Under the pieces are notes generated by a model, which searched no databases, had not been told where the DNA came from, and was given only the letters and a program-made list of their open reading frames with translations. From assembly GCA_960531495.1 (NCBI GenBank), contig OY482855.1, positions 7,346,526-7,410,525 of the forward strand: 64,000 nucleotides of DNA. The letters run 5' to 3'. Origin of the DNA: Zeus faber. Its lineage: Eukaryota > Chordata > Actinopteri > Zeiformes > Zeidae. Below are positions 18,138 to 31,676 of this stretch, in pieces; position 1 is the stretch's first letter, and every line of letters starts with the position of its first letter. The position numbers and the translations under genes were made by a program.

Positions 18138-20018
18138 GGGAGGGTACACATGAGGGGGTGGGAGGAGCAAGAAAATGTGACGGTGCAGAACACATGGGGA
18201 CGTGGGGGAAGGGTATGAGGGTAGGGGGCGTGGGGGTTAATGACCCTAAGTTTAGAGAACAGAAAGATCATTCATCTGAAGCGGGAGTGAGAGCTTGATG
18301 AGCAAGGCACCTGCAAGTACACTCAAGGGGGGGTTATCCTATACACTACGGACCAAAACAACTGTCATCCCAATATGACGACCAAGCAACCAACACAACT
18401 GGCTTGGAGTCTTGAGCCTCCTGTCCCCAGCACCTGCTCACTGAGATGGAGCACACCATTGGACAAGCGAGAGAAAAAAAACTCAAGGGAAAAAGAGCAA
18501 AGGCCAAAACATTGTTGGCTAAAGTTTGCCCTCTGCTGGTACAGCGGCTCTGTGCAGGACTCAAACCACTCCCAAGTTGTGATGGATTGTGGGTAGGATG
18601 AAGAGATGTGAGGAGGCTCAAGGGCAGGGATAGATATATTCACTAAATGGAGAGAAAACTTTTTGCCCCATTTATCACTCCTCGCCTGTATAGAATTATT
18701 AGGTTTTATTATGCAGTATAATTAGATTTTATAAGTTGTGAGTGAAGTACTTTAAGTTTGAGAGGGTCATGGAAGGAACCCTGCAAGGTCATTTCATCAC
18801 TCCCAGGACTCCCAGGGAGTTATGCAACAGTGACATAACTTGTCTGACATCAGGCCTATAAAAGTCACGCATTTTACCAGGAGTCCTTTTCAAAATACTT
18901 ACGGTTATTTATTTATTTATTTATTTATTTATTGTTAAACTAAATCAAAGTCAGACAAAGTCAGAGAAAATCAGCTACGCCTAGAACGGGGGGCACAGAA
19001 ACAGAACCATAGGATTGTGAAAACTAAATCCTCACATTACAATAGAAATCGAATCAAACAAAACGCTTTTTCATTCATACATTTATAGTATTTATTATTC
19101 ATTTTGGTCGGAATCCAAATGTATTATTCGACAACATCTACTGCAACGCTCTGACGCTCCTTCTGTCCTGTTCCACCTGAACATCTGTAACACGCCACAT
19201 CCAATAATACTTGCGTAACTCTCCTGCCTCCAGGTGTAACTTGTTTCCAACGCTGCGCAGGCGCGTTCCACAGGCTTGTTTCCCCATACTCTCTCATTTG
19301 CAACCAGTGTAAACACGGCCGAAACCGACAGATCGTTTCTTGACCCAAACCCACATTCACACATACATAAATTCACTTAAAGGCTCCGTGGGAGCCACTC
19401 CGTTTTGGGATTCTTAAAAAAGACCCCTGCAATCACTTGCAGCTTCATACATATTTCTCAATATACATATAAATTCGAAATGCTAGGGATTTGCATCAGC
19501 ATCAGATTTCAACCAATTATCCTCCTGGGTGGAAAAACAGGGGACACCTTCGTTCCGTTTTCATGCATAATGATGCCTTGTGTTTGAGGGTATTTTAAGA
19601 CTCATTATGTTCTACAAATATTACTGTACAAAAGTGCCAAACTGTTCATCATTGCATTATGATTTCACTATTGCTCTGGCTACTTTTCTCGCTTGTTCTA
19701 TTTTCATTTTTTTCTTCCAGTGCCTCTTTGGAGGCCCACATGTGGTCAGCCAGCAAAGAGGGAACACGATGTACCTTGTGCAACGGGAGCCGCTCCTGCG
19801 CAAATAACAGACATTTGGACATTAAATCCGCCCGTGTACACATGAACTCCGGATGCCTACCTATCTATGGATGAGCCTGCCCGCCGCTGGTCCTGAGTGG
19901 AAGAAAAGGTCGAAAGTGTTGGAGGGTTGTAGGAATGAGGCTTTTCGTGCAACCGGCCCCGTATTGAATGTGATCCAACTCGAGAAGGGGGCGTGTAGCC
20001 ACACTTTACGAGTGTTTG

Positions 20019-20052
<34 letters not shown>

Positions 20053-20053
20053 G

Positions 20054-20102
<49 letters not shown>

Positions 20103-20836
20103 CGTGTGCGTGTGTGTGTGTGTACAACCCCTCAGGTCGTTTGCTGAAAGACAAGGAGGGGGTGTGGGCAGAAGATTGTGCCCTTTTATTTTTTTACACA
20201 CACACGCATGTGGTGAAATGGCAGGTCGGCTTTGTTCAAAGCAGGAAGGAAACGTCTCAGAGAGGAGTTGAGAGAGAGAGAGAAAAGCATGATGGAAATA
20301 AAGGACAGAATGCAAGAAACAGACTTAGATAGAGAAGGAGGATATCCACAGAGAGTGATTAGTCCTCACAACCATAGAGAACCATAGGTAGGAAGTGAAT
20401 GAAGAAGTATTAGAACACTAGGCTCTATTTTATGGACACATATAGGGGCATGTTCGGTTCCATTAAGGGTGACCAAAATACTCCATGGAGTACTCTCTGG
20501 TATGTGTACATGTGTACATGTGTACATGTGTACATGCATGCACATATCTGAAATATGAAGGTCATATTCTCACCAAGTAAAAACTGGACTGTTTTTTTAC
20601 TTCTCTCTCCATGCCCACCCCCACCTAACACACATACAGTATGCAATGTGCTTTACTTGTAAATTTTGAAAATAGTCCTCCTCTCTCTCTCTCTATTTCT
20701 ATCTTAAATCTCTTTGCTCCTTGAGTTTTAACTTTCATTCCACGCTGGATAGATAAGCACCACATGGCCTCCGGTCCTGTGCAAATCCAGCCCATTTCAG
20801 GACACACACTGCATATGTGCAAACAGGGCACGCACG

Positions 20837-20874
<38 letters not shown>

Positions 20875-20875
20875 T

Positions 20876-20924
<49 letters not shown>

Positions 20925-23900
20925 CCCTCATTTATGTGTAAGAAACTTCAGCCAGCTCAGCAAGGCTGTTGTTCTGACAACAACTCAAAGTTTGCTTCAG
21001 GGAATGGAACGTATTTGTGGGTAAGACAATATATACATACCATGCATTTGAGAAACCTTTGTTGTAAAACTACTGTGGAAAAAGCCTCGAAGGTAAATCT
21101 CCTCCCTGGAGGTCACACAGAGAAGGTGTGTCCTTGTATGTTTGTGATTCAACCAGAGGGTCAAAGAACAAGTTCTCAGGTTAGATCAAGTTTCTTTGAT
21201 ATATGTGAAACGCACCCAAAAGTTTATCAGCCAATAGAATTGGTAAATGTGAGGGACCAATTCATTAGATACAAGGAGTTGTAGAATGTTCAAAAATAAG
21301 GGATTTGACTAAAAAAAACAGTGCTCGAAGTGGGCCGGTACTCACCGGTTCAATTTCTACGGCATATCGGGACTTTGTCGTACGCGCCGGCACTTCTCAC
21401 AAATTGCCGGTGGTCTGTCCTGCCCTCTCAAGCAGAGTGCCAATTATCCAATGACAACAAGGGGGTCAACTTTTTCTCCAGGGTGTAATTAGGAAACGGA
21501 AATAAAGCATAATAATCTACAGGGTTTAAAACAGAGACACAGCAAACAGACCCACCCAAATGAAACAGGAGGGAACATATATACTGTAGGGGTGTGGCCA
21601 AACCACAATGGCAACAAGAGAGGTGAGAAAAACATCAAATAAAATAATTTAACACTAAATATTATAAATAAGCTGTGGACTTATGCATTGCATTGCACAA
21701 ATGCTTAATAAATAGAAAATCATTAATCTATAAAAAGGGATTATTGTTCAAACAATTATAAATGAAACAATTCCCCTGCCACCCACCTGAGGTCGAACAC
21801 AATGGATTCCTCCATAGCGCGTTAATGCCTTAACTTAGTGCAGTTGTGGAGTTCTTGCCCTTTCCCCACAGGTAAGATGGTGCCCGGCAGCAGTGGTACT
21901 GTAACATTGCAAATACAAATTCATTTGTTGTAACTGAAACTATATAACATTGCTATGTTTAACTAAAATCCCCAAGAAAATATGCGTGTTATGTATGTGA
22001 AACAAAGCCTATACATCGTTATTATTTGTCTTAACTTTGCACATGCATTATGAATGTAGAGTGTAAAAACAAAATGTAAAAACTGTAGCGAAAATATAAA
22101 GCCGGATAAAACCTGTTATTTCTTCATGCTACGTAGAGTAGCCTCATTTGAGATATCCTGTATCTATGGCTTCAAGACATAGAATTTTTGCATGCCGCGA
22201 AATTCATTTGTGTGAAACTCAAGCCACCGGTGTTATTCAAGTGTGAAGAGCATCCTGTGGAATGTTGAAAGTGAAAAGTTGTAATGTATAATTTGCATTG
22301 AGTGCAGTTTGGGGCAAGAATGACAGGCCTGAGCTTGCCTTCCAGAGGAGGAGAGAGAGCCACTGGAGCGCTGTTGAATTTATGCAAATATGAGCAAACA
22401 ACCACATAAAAAGTACATATACATACACTAATGACACCAAATAATGCCGACTACCAGTGGACACACAGCAGGCCTCAAAAGCTGGAAAAAACATATTTTT
22501 AGCCTTTCAAATATAACATGTTTTATTTTTCCAAAAATACCTATACATAACCTGAGGCATTTTTTTTTAAAGAAATATAGGAATTTCTATTGCTCCGCAG
22601 TGGGTAAAGGCATGCAATCACAGGAACCCTTCCACCCATAAAACACACCAAACCATACCAAACCTGAAGCTAGTCCCACACACCCAGACCTATCTTCACA
22701 TTTTGTTTAAGCGCTGTATGAGCGCTGGAGAAAGGTCTGGCTCAACCCACTGTTATTCAGGTATAAGGAGAAAAAAACGCTCTGTCTTGTCTGTATTTTT
22801 TTTAAATCAATCACAATCATCTTGGGTGGCGCTAAGCCCAGGAGGCATTGACCGTGCCCTTGCAAAATGGTGTCGGGTGGGAACTTGTTTCGGTGCACAT
22901 GGGGAGGCGAGCCCTGGCATTAAAATGGATAAATCCCTGCAAGAAAAACGCCACATAAAACGTTCTGTCACTGGTGAGCTAACCTTGCATAGCCAGACTT
23001 ATCAGCGCACTTTGTTTTAGCTCTGTGCCATCGCTGGAGGGCAGGAGGACAGGAGGGCAGGAGAATGCAGACCGAAATTGTTGCCAAATGGCAGGCTTTA
23101 TACCAACAACCTAAATCTGGTGAGTCAGACTACCTGAAGCGCTCACATCAATGAGTCACTTACACTGTCTACACATAAATATTGTTATTTTTTTATTTGG
23201 GGTCCATCCCGGGATGGAACCCTATTGTTATTGTTCGGATTTGTATTATTATTATTATCATTCTCCTTGGCACTTTTCAGGCAAAAAGTCTCTGGAACAC
23301 GACAACCGCTGGAGCCACGGATACAGTTGAGGTCTTGTCTCAGGCAGATCTCGTGGTTCAAGTTTCATCCATATCGATCTACATTTGGAGCAGGAAAAAC
23401 CGATTACGTTATGTGTATCGCCTTACCTGCTTGAGGTTGGAGGGGTGTTTCGTTTAATATTTATTATTATTTTGCCCTTTTCGTAACAGACAAACTGTAG
23501 GAGTCCAAAACATATTCTGTGTTTGCGTCCTCACACATGGAGTTGGCTTGCAGCTCCAGAGCAGCGGGTCTGAATCATGTCTGTTTTAATTTAGTCGCGA
23601 AAGTTAAAAAAGTTGATGAAATGTCTCTGAGGGACATGCAGTGTTTAATCTGTTAGAATGGAATTGTGCTGTCGGGAACTTCCACATGGAGTGATTTCCT
23701 TCCACAGAGACACCGTAAGCCAGGATTCTGTGGACTACAGGTAGTAGACAACCACCTTCTAACTTTTAGGATAAAATTATAACATGCAATAAGTGTCAGC
23801 TTGTAGTAGTAATTTTGAGTGTCACCAGGACTCGAAAAACTAAGGGCAGCCGATGCTGCCGATGCTGCTGTCAGCCGATTCTGACGTAATGACGCAGGGA

Positions 23901-24195
23901 AATTGTAACTCGTTTTCGACGTAATGCTGATGTAAAGACAAGCGAGAGCATGAACTGATGCTACGTTCCATGGGAACTCCAAGCTGCTGGGACCTGAACC
24001 CATCCGACAGGGGACCGACCTGGTCGCCCTCCGGCCAACCACACCCCCACACCAACCCACCAACGCCCCGTCACCTGCAACCCTCCTGCCCCACAGACCC
24101 TGGTCTGGCGGAGAGTTGTTTGCCGTGATTTGTCTGCGAGTGTATGGGTTCTAAGCTAATATGAGTAGTGTTATAATTGCAGGACGGATGAGAAG
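18138..24195. other. Gene-poor, microsatellite-rich intergenic region
   Basis: I found no exon with splice support. Repeats: (TTTA)7 at 18906-18933; mixed (TG)n/(CG)n at about 20013-20122; four units of 'TGTACATG' at 20502-20540; (CA)n at 20826-20926. A segment near 21310-21420 starting 'GTGCTCGAAGTGGGCCGGTA' and another at 23190-23460 look like parts of dispersed repeats. Confidence 0.45.
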
Positions 24196-24410
24196 TGAGG
24201 TGTCTGGACTGTTTGGAGTGAAGAAGGGCCCTGAGGTCCCAAGAGAGAGAGCCCATTGCCAGGGGCCCTAGTGATAAGGGAGGTGGAATGTGCTTAGATG
24301 TATGTCAGTTAGGCGCTGAACTGTGACCCATGGACTGGAATCAGATGTGTTATGTTGTCTCTGTACAAGTATAAAGGACACTCCCTAGTTCTTCTTAACG
24401 GTAAGACATG
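24196..24410 (+). repeat. LTR A (5', truncated)
   Basis: Begins 'TGAGGTGTCTGGACTG' and carries a TATA box ('TATAAAGGACA') near its 3' end. Similarity to LTR C stops at about 24410, so the R-U5 part is missing. Confidence 0.8.
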
Positions 24411-26709
24411 TATACATTAGCTACTGTGTGAAAGTTGGCCGTAAGAAAATATAGTATAGTCAAATCTGTTAAGAAAAACAAAGGGCCCCTGGCCAGGGGA
24501 ATTGGTTAAATATGAAATACGATGAAAAAGATGAAAGTGAAATAAGAGTTAAAAGTTAAAGGCTTAAAAGAGGAAATAAGATGAAAAATAAAGTTTGAGA
24601 AAAGTGGAAAAACAGGGCTGAACCTGCCTAGGAGAATTAGTGAGCATGCATGATGAAAGAATCTGATTAAAAAGATAATTTGTTAAAAGCTTGGCCAAAG
24701 TAAAAATTTTGATGAAATTAGAAAAGTATAAACGAGTCGATGTTAAAATAGAAAGTTAAGCACTGTTTGAGTCTTTGGAGGATCAGACGTGCTGCTGGAC
24801 AGACATGTTTTTTTTTGTGGGTGTGTTTGCCGCGGCTAAAGATGTGTGAAAAGATCTGTGTAACGTTCGTGTGTATGTGTAAATGATATAGAGAATATAT
24901 GTGTCATTAAATAGGTATACATAGGTGGTGAGTGGTTTGAGTAATACATAAAGAAAGACATTTTTGCCTCTTGATTGAAAAAACATATATGAGCCTTTTT
25001 TAAGGAAGTTTATACATTTGATGAAACATATATGAGCCTTTTTTAAGGACGTTTGTACATTTGATAAAAAAAAGAGCCTTTTACAGGACAATTATAGATT
25101 TGATAAAACATATATGAGCCTTTTTAAGGACATTTGTATATTTGATAAAAAAATATGAGCCTTTTACAGTATATATGAGCAGTAAATATGAGCCTTCTGA
25201 GAGAAGGAGTAGAGCAACCAGCAACAGTTTGCTTACCCATGCATGTCCACATTCAGAAAAAGAAAGAAAAATCTCCTGTTCTGATTTTGTAAGTAGGATT
25301 TGTGGATTGTTTGATTTGTGTGTGGGTTCTTTCTTTGTCTTTTTCGTGCTTGTTGTGTGTGTGTATGAATGTGCTTGCTGTGAGTTTTGTCTGGTTGAAA
25401 GAACAGATAGTCTTGTTGAAATAGAAGGAGAAGCTGGTTTTGGCTGCCGAAGATAGGTTTGTGTCTCGGCTGCTGAGTGAGAGAAAACAGCTCTAATTGT
25501 TGACTTTGTGACTGGCCTAAGGTAGCTAGAACAGGATGTTAACTCGCTGACGACCAGTCCATACTGGAAGTTTTGGCAAAATTTTTAGAGGTGGAGCAAG
25601 GGGTGGTGCTTCATACAGAGTGGAGAATAGTTAACTCCTCCTGACAAGAGGGGCTGTGAAGAAGCCCCCTCCTCTCTTTTTCTCTCAGTATGATAGAAGA
25701 AAAAAAAATTAAATTAAATTAAATTAAATTAAATAGATAAATATAATAAAAATAATTAATTAAATGTGATATCAGATTGACTAATATACTCTAATATAGA
25801 TTTAAATGCATTGTACGAATAAAAGTAAACTTTGCGTTATTTCAAATGTGTGAGAAATGAGGAAGCTGATAATGCATGTCTCACTGAATTGTATTACAGT
25901 GTGTATAAGAATTTAGAGTGGTCCTATGACACTGAACTCTTGTGTTGTTCCTTTCCTTTTTTTCTTTTGTCCTCTCTTTTACTATGCTGAGGGAAAGCTG
26001 AGGGGAAGACAGAGAAGATGAAATGAGTCTGAATTGGACCATCCAAGGTGCAGATGACAAGATATCTGGAAGTGTGTCACAGATACTGGAAGCTTGCAGA
26101 TGACAGCGCATAGGAATTCTGAATCCAGTTTGAAAAAGGCCACTGGGTTTTATCCACAAACTCTTTCAATAGACACCTGCATTTACCTATATGTGTATAT
26201 ATTTAGTTATAACCTACATATTTGACACATGTTTAGCTTGTTTTCACATATAGGCTTACAGTAGTTCTTTTTCATATATATTTGCAATTATTTAGTGGGA
26301 GACTTGGCAACGGACTGACTAATTGAGGCATTTGCCTAATTAATGGAGTATTATGATTTGATTGATCACTTGTGGAAAAGCTGATTTGATTTAAATACTG
26401 TTGAGTGGTGAGAATATTGGTTTTATTATCTGAGTATGGTTTACCTTGAATGAGGATGTTTTGAGCTGAACATTGATATAATTTTGATAATTTAAGATAA
26501 ATGAGTGTGATCAGATGCATCAGATGATTAACAAGTGAATTTTCTTTCATAAGTGGGAAGCTATTGGTCTCCTTTGGGGTAGGTAAATTCAGTTGTTTTT
26601 GGTTGAGTGTGATTGCATGGTGCTTTATAAATAATTTTTAAATAATAAAATTCGATTTACAATAAAAGAAAATAAGAGGGTCATTATAATGTCAACAATG
26701 AATACTTAA
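24411..26709 (+). other. Retroviral leader of internal region 1
   Basis: Long A-rich non-coding leader between LTR A and gag. It contains about five diverged units of a 45-bp motif built on 'GAGCCTTTT..AAGGA' (24975-25190) and an (AAATT)n microsatellite (25705-25734). Several blocks recur in the second leader at 31677-32901. Confidence 0.7.
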
Positions 26710-27101
26710 ATGACAAAAGTAAACACTTCTGTTGATGTAGTGCAAAATAATAATCCCATTATTAAAGATATTGCAAAAATATCAGGAAAATGGGGCAAAC
26801 GTTGGCCTGACATTGAACAACCGTGGCCAGTTGAAGGAACTCTTAACCCTGATGTGATTAAAACAATGCAGGTGCTTTTGTCCAAGTATACAAGAAGAAG
26901 GAAAGAAAAGAAGCTGTGGTTATGCAGAGCCAGTCACAACCAAATCAATTACCAACACATCCACAGCCAGTTTTTGATCAACCACAAATATGGAGAGGAA
27001 GAGGTCAAGGAAATTTAGGAAGAGGTAGAGGAGGAAATTTCCAACAGTCTTAAGGAGCGTGTCATAATTGTGGACAACTAGGCCACTTTGCTCGTGACTG
27101 T
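26710..27101 (+). pseudogene. Retroviral gag remnant with CCHC zinc knuckle
   Basis: The first 60 codons from 26710 closely match the gag start at 32902 ('DVIKTMQVL' in both). A separate frame at 27060-27101 encodes a nucleocapsid zinc knuckle, C-X2-C-X4-H-X4-C ('[14 protein letters not shown]'), preceded by a Gly/Arg-rich stretch. Stops and frame changes separate the two parts, and the capsid region is missing. Confidence 0.8.
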
Positions 27102-27239
27102 TACAGTTTCAGAGAAGGCTTCAGAGGAGGCTTGAGAGGAGGTTTCAGAGGACAACCACAGCCACCCAGTGGACCGGCGAACCCATACAGGAGTCTGGAA
27201 CCTGGTTTCTAGGGGTGCCCGGAAGACTCGAAAGGGAGG

Positions 27240-27420
27240 TGTCAGCTGGTAGTGTCAGGGCCAGAGCGATATCCAAAAATAGAAGTGAAAATAAATGATA
27301 AACCATTGGAAGTAATGGCAGATGGTGGAACAGCTTTCACCTGTGTTTGGCCTGAGGCTGCTATACATCTCCCTGTGTCTGACCAATTAGTACAGATAAT
27401 CGGGTTTGAGGGTGTGAGAT
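27240..27420 (+). pseudogene. Retroviral protease remnant
   Basis: The frame reads like an aspartic protease N-terminal half. The active-site triad, normally Asp-Thr/Ser-Gly, is Asp-Gly-Gly in 'MADGGTAFT', so it is inactive. The frame ends after 'IIGFEG' region at an in-frame stop. Confidence 0.6.
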
Positions 27421-27553
27421 AGCTGATTCCTCTCACAAAACCAATTGAGCTCCGCTATAAAAATCGGAAAATCTCACTACCTATATTGGTGTCAGAACAT
27501 ACGCCCATTGCACTCTAAATTGTACAATACGGTGTTCACCGGACGGCTGTCCG

Positions 27554-28022
27554 GTGGATGTGCCACCTGACGTCTACCACCAATTATTTATGGCACCAAA
27601 GCCTAGAACAGTCAGAGAGATGATGACATTTCTTGGTTTTGCAGGATATTCTTCAGCCTGGGTAGAAGATTATGCCTGCCTAACAGGGCCTTTGCGAGCC
27701 ATGATAAAAGAGACTGGGAATGCTCAACTCCATTGTAACCTCACCTGGACGCAGGAAGGTCTATGGCATTTGAGACGATCAAACAGATGTTACAAGAAGC
27801 TCCAGCGCTAGCGTTGCCAGACTACACGAAGAACTTTTTGCTGTATGTGGCTACATCCACTGAGGGTAAATATGCATGTGCAGTTCTTTGTCAGCCCACG
27901 AGTACAGGGACAAGTCCTCAACCTGTTTCTTATTATTCTACTGCCTATTCAGAAGTAGAATTGGGGCTACCACTGTGCTACAGAGCAATGGCGGGAGTTT
28001 ATCTAATGTATGATGAAGCATC
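27554..28022 (+). pseudogene. Retroviral pol remnant: RT end and RNase H start
   Basis: Two overlapping frames (27554-27811 and 27763 on) encode a reverse-transcriptase connection region ('REMMTFLGFAGY', then 'YACLTGPL') and the entry to RNase H ('ALALPDYTKNFLLYV', 'SYYSTAYSEVELGLP'). The RT catalytic core, integrase and env are absent. The coding sequence runs straight into LTR B at 28023, showing a large deletion. Confidence 0.82.
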
Positions 28023-28389
28023 TGAGGTGTCTTGGAATGTGTGGCATCCCAGGACAGCCCCCGTTGTATAAAATAATTCCTAAACAGACGGTGCCAGGGG
28101 TCCTGAGAGAGAGAGCACATCACCAGGGGTCCCGGTGTTAAGGGAGGTTGAATGTGACCTGTGACCTATGTAGGGGAATCAGATGGTCAACGTTGTCTCT
28201 GGACAAGCATAAAAGAACCCGCCCGAGTTGCATCCGACAGAGAATCCATCCGGCTCTGTTCTCTCCCAGGCGAACCATGGAAAGTCTGGTCTGATGCTAT
28301 TCTTTTATAATAAACCTATTATTTTACTCAAGTCAGCATCAGCGGTCACTCCTTCTTCATCAACACATCAAATTCATCAAGAAACTACA
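28023..28389 (+). repeat. LTR B (middle)
   Basis: Begins 'TGAGGTGTCTTGGAATG' and ends '...AAGAAACTACA'. It has a TATA-like 'CATAAAAG', a poly(A) signal AATAAA at 28309-28314, and the shared end 'TCCTTCTTCATCAACA'. Its body differs more from LTRs A and C than they do from each other. Confidence 0.8.
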
Positions 28390-28392
28390 AAG

Positions 28393-28410
28393 TGGCGTCA
28401 CAAACAGGAT
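28393..28410 (+). other. Primer-binding site
   Basis: 'TGGCGTCACAAACAGGAT' lies 3 bp after LTR B and begins with TGG, complementary to a tRNA CCA end. I did not assign the tRNA. Confidence 0.6.
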
Positions 28411-28671
28411 CTGTTGGGCCTCACCTGCCGATGCTGCCCGCTCCAGCGAAATACCACTTTTATTTGTGAGTGCTATCTCACAAATTGAGCTGTGTGTGGT
28501 TCTTGAAGCGATAGTGTTTTGTGCAGATAGGCTGCACTGACAAGAGCAGATTGTGCGGGGAGATGGAGATGATGTGTGGAGTGAGATTCTGTCTAAATTG
28601 GGGTTTATTAAGTTGTAAAAGACGTAAATAAGGGGAATAAGAGAATAATAAAGAAGAAAAAGAGAATTATG

Positions 28672-31476
28672 TTCAAGATTCAAGATTCAAGATTCAAGAT
28701 TTTTTATTTGTCACATACATATACATACTTTCATACATATATGCAGTGAAATGTAATGCAACGCACCCGGTGATAGCACACAATATGTCCTAGGAAAAAA
28801 AGAAATAAAAGTAAAGAATTCCTTTCTAATAGACCGACTAACTGACTCCTAAAACGTAATACAGTAAGTTGAATACTTATAGAATAAGATAAAAATATAT
28901 AGAATAAAATACAATAAAAATAAAATGAAATAAAATGGAATCGATAGAGGGAATATGCCTATGTATGTACAGATATGTGCAATTAAAGTGGCATGTGAAT
29001 TAAAGTGGCATGTGAATGTGAATAGAGTGAGGTAGTGTTTGGGATAATACAGCACAGTATACAACAGTACGGCGCAGCAATACGGCATCACGAACAACCC
29101 TGAACAGTGACACAGTATGCGGTACAGTATGCTACATACAGTACAGTAGGTAGTGGAGCCTAGTGTATGGCTCGGTTAGGACCCCTGGTGAGGTCAGCAT
29201 TGACAGTTCTAATGGCTTGCGGGAAAAAACTCCGTCTCAGTCTCTCTGTTCTCGCTGTGTGACTGCGGAGGCGCTTTCCTGACCGCAGCAGCTGAAACAG
29301 TCCGTTGTTGGGGTGATGAGGATCCTTCATGATCCTGCGGGCTCTGCTACTACACCTCCTGGTGTATAGCTCAGGCAAGGGGGGGAGGGTAGTTCCAGTG
29401 GTACGTTCAGCTGAACGCACCACCCTCTGCAGGGCCCGCCTGTCCTGAGCAGTACAGCTCCCAAACCAGGCGGTGATGTTTCCTGTCAGGATGCTCTCCA
29501 CTGCTCCAGAGTAGAAGGACTTGAGGATCCTCACCGAGACCCGGAATTTCCTCAGCTGCCTGAGGTGGTAAAGACGCTGCCTCGCCTTTCTCACCAGAGT
29601 GTCCGTGTGTACAGTCCATGTTAAGTCCTCTGTGATGTGGACTCCCAGATATCTGAAGCTGCTCACCCTATCGACAGGAGTCCCATTAATCCACAAGGGC
29701 GCGTGCGTCCTCGATTGTGATCCACGCCTAAAGTCCACAATCAGCTCCTTGGTTTTGCTGACGTTCAGGTGTAGGCTGTTGTCCTGGCACCAGAGTGACA
29801 GGTCGGCCACCTCCTCGCGGTAGGCCTTCTCATCGCAGTCGGTGATCAGGCCCACGACCACGGTGTCGTCAGCAAACTTGATGATGGTGTTGGAGCTGGA
29901 CCTGGCCACACAGTCATGTGTGTACAGGGAGTACAGTAGGGGGCTGAGGACGCAGCCCTGGGGGGATCCTGTATTCAGGGTGAGGGAGCTTGACTTGTAC
30001 TTCCCCACCTTGATCACCTGGGGGCGGCCTGTGAGGAAGTCCAGGATCCAGGTGCACAGCAGACCATTCAATCCGAGCTCCATCAGCTTGACAGCCAGTC
30101 TGGTGGGGACTATGGTGTTGAAAGCTGAACTATAATCGATGAACAGCATTCTCACATAGGCCCCCTTCTGGCCATCCAGGTGTGTGAGTGTGGTGTGCAG
30201 TACCTGGGAGACCGCGTCATCCGTGGATCTGTTTTGCCGGTACGCGAACTGCAACGGGTCCAAGGTGCGGGGAAGGGAGGCGCAGATGTAATCCTTAATG
30301 AGCCTCTCGAAACACTTCATGACCACGGTAGTCATTCAGGCAGGAAGGAGAGGCGATCTTCGGCACAGGAACGACGGTGGACCTCTTGAAACAGGATGGG
30401 ACCACTGATTCAGCCAGGGAGATGTTGAATATTGTGGTGAACACCGGAGCTAGCTGGTTAGCACAGGTCTTCAGTACTCGCCCAGATATGCCATCTGGGC
30501 CCGCAGCTTTCCTTGTGTTCACCCGGATCAAAGCCCTCCTGACCTCGTGCACGGACACTGAGAGTGCGCGCTCATCCCCAGCGGTGTAACTCCAATTAGC
30601 CGGCGAGCTAGCGGTGCTGCTGCCAGACTCGAACCGCGCATAAAAGGAGTTCAGTTGGTTGGCCAGGGAGGCGTCCACACTCATGGCTGGGGAGGAGCTG
30701 CTCTTGTAATTTGTTATTGTTCGCAGCCCCTCCCACAAGCGTCTGGTGTCCCCCCGCTCCATCTGTAGCTCCACGGTCTCCCTGTACGTCCGTTTGGCGT
30801 CCCTCACCGCCCTCTGCAGATTGTACGACGCCGCTTTGTAATTGTCCATATTACCAGATACAAGACCGTCGTTGTAAGCGGCCGTGCGAGCATTCAGAGC
30901 GCAGCGGATGGATTTATCAACCCATGGTTTCTGGTTTGGAAATATCTGAACTTTCACCGTGGGAACGATATCATCCGCTAGCGTAGTTACAAAACTTACT
31001 ACAACCTCCGTAAACTCGCTGATGTCACATGAACTTGTTTGGAACATGTCCCAGTCTACGTCAGTCAGAGCGTCCTGAAGCGCAGACTCTGATTGGTCCG
31101 TCCACCGCTTCACTTCCCTCGTCACCACCAGATCCCGCACGATCAGAGGCCTGTAAACAGGAAGAAGCGAGATCGCGGCGTGATCTGATTTCCCGAAAGC
31201 AGGGAACGAGACGGGCTTGTATCCGTTCTTGTAAGGAGTGTAACAATGGTCCAGAGTTCTGTCTCCCCTGGTGGTACACGTGATGTGTTGGTGGAAATTC
31301 GGCAGAACTTTTTTAAGGTTGGCCCTGTTAAAGTCCCCAGTCACCACCACAGCCGCGTCGGGATGTCTGTTCTGAAATCCGCACAACACATCGTACAGAA
31401 CCGACAGAGCTGCGTCGGTGTCCGCTTGCGGTGGGATATAAACGGCTGTAATGATGACCATGCTGAATTCCCGGGG
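28672..31476 (-). mobile_element. LINE (CR1/L2 group), endonuclease and RT, near full length
   Basis: Minus-strand non-LTR retrotransposon inserted in the second retroviral leader. From 5' (31476, cut by the assembly gap) it encodes an AP-endonuclease ('VVVTGDFN', 'GKSDHAAI'), then reverse transcriptase with '[11 protein letters not shown]', '[16 protein letters not shown]' and the catalytic 'FADD', then a C-terminal region to a stop at 29160. The two parts are in different frames: a deletion of some 20 bp near 30335, in the 'LNDYR...' block, breaks the frame. The AT-rich 3' UTR (28700-29160) ends in tandem heptamers (28672-28700). Copies at 5942-6835 and 49862-50118 share this end. Confidence 0.93.
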
Positions 31477-31676
31477 NNNNNNNNNNNNNNNNNNNNNNNN
31501 NNNNNNNNNNNNNNNNNNNNNNNNNNNNNNNNNNNNNNNNNNNNNNNNNNNNNNNNNNNNNNNNNNNNNNNNNNNNNNNNNNNNNNNNNNNNNNNNNNNN
31601 NNNNNNNNNNNNNNNNNNNNNNNNNNNNNNNNNNNNNNNNNNNNNNNNNNNNNNNNNNNNNNNNNNNNNNNNNNNN
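31477..31676. other. Assembly gap (200 N)
   Basis: Run of exactly 200 N between the LINE's 5' coding end and the retroviral leader. The missing DNA should hold the LINE 5' end and its junction. Confidence 0.99.

Noticed and set aside
31465..31476. EcoRI-SmaI-like 'GAATTCCCGGGG' before the N gap, suspected vector sequence
   Set aside because: It encodes the expected LINE endonuclease sequence in frame, so it is native.
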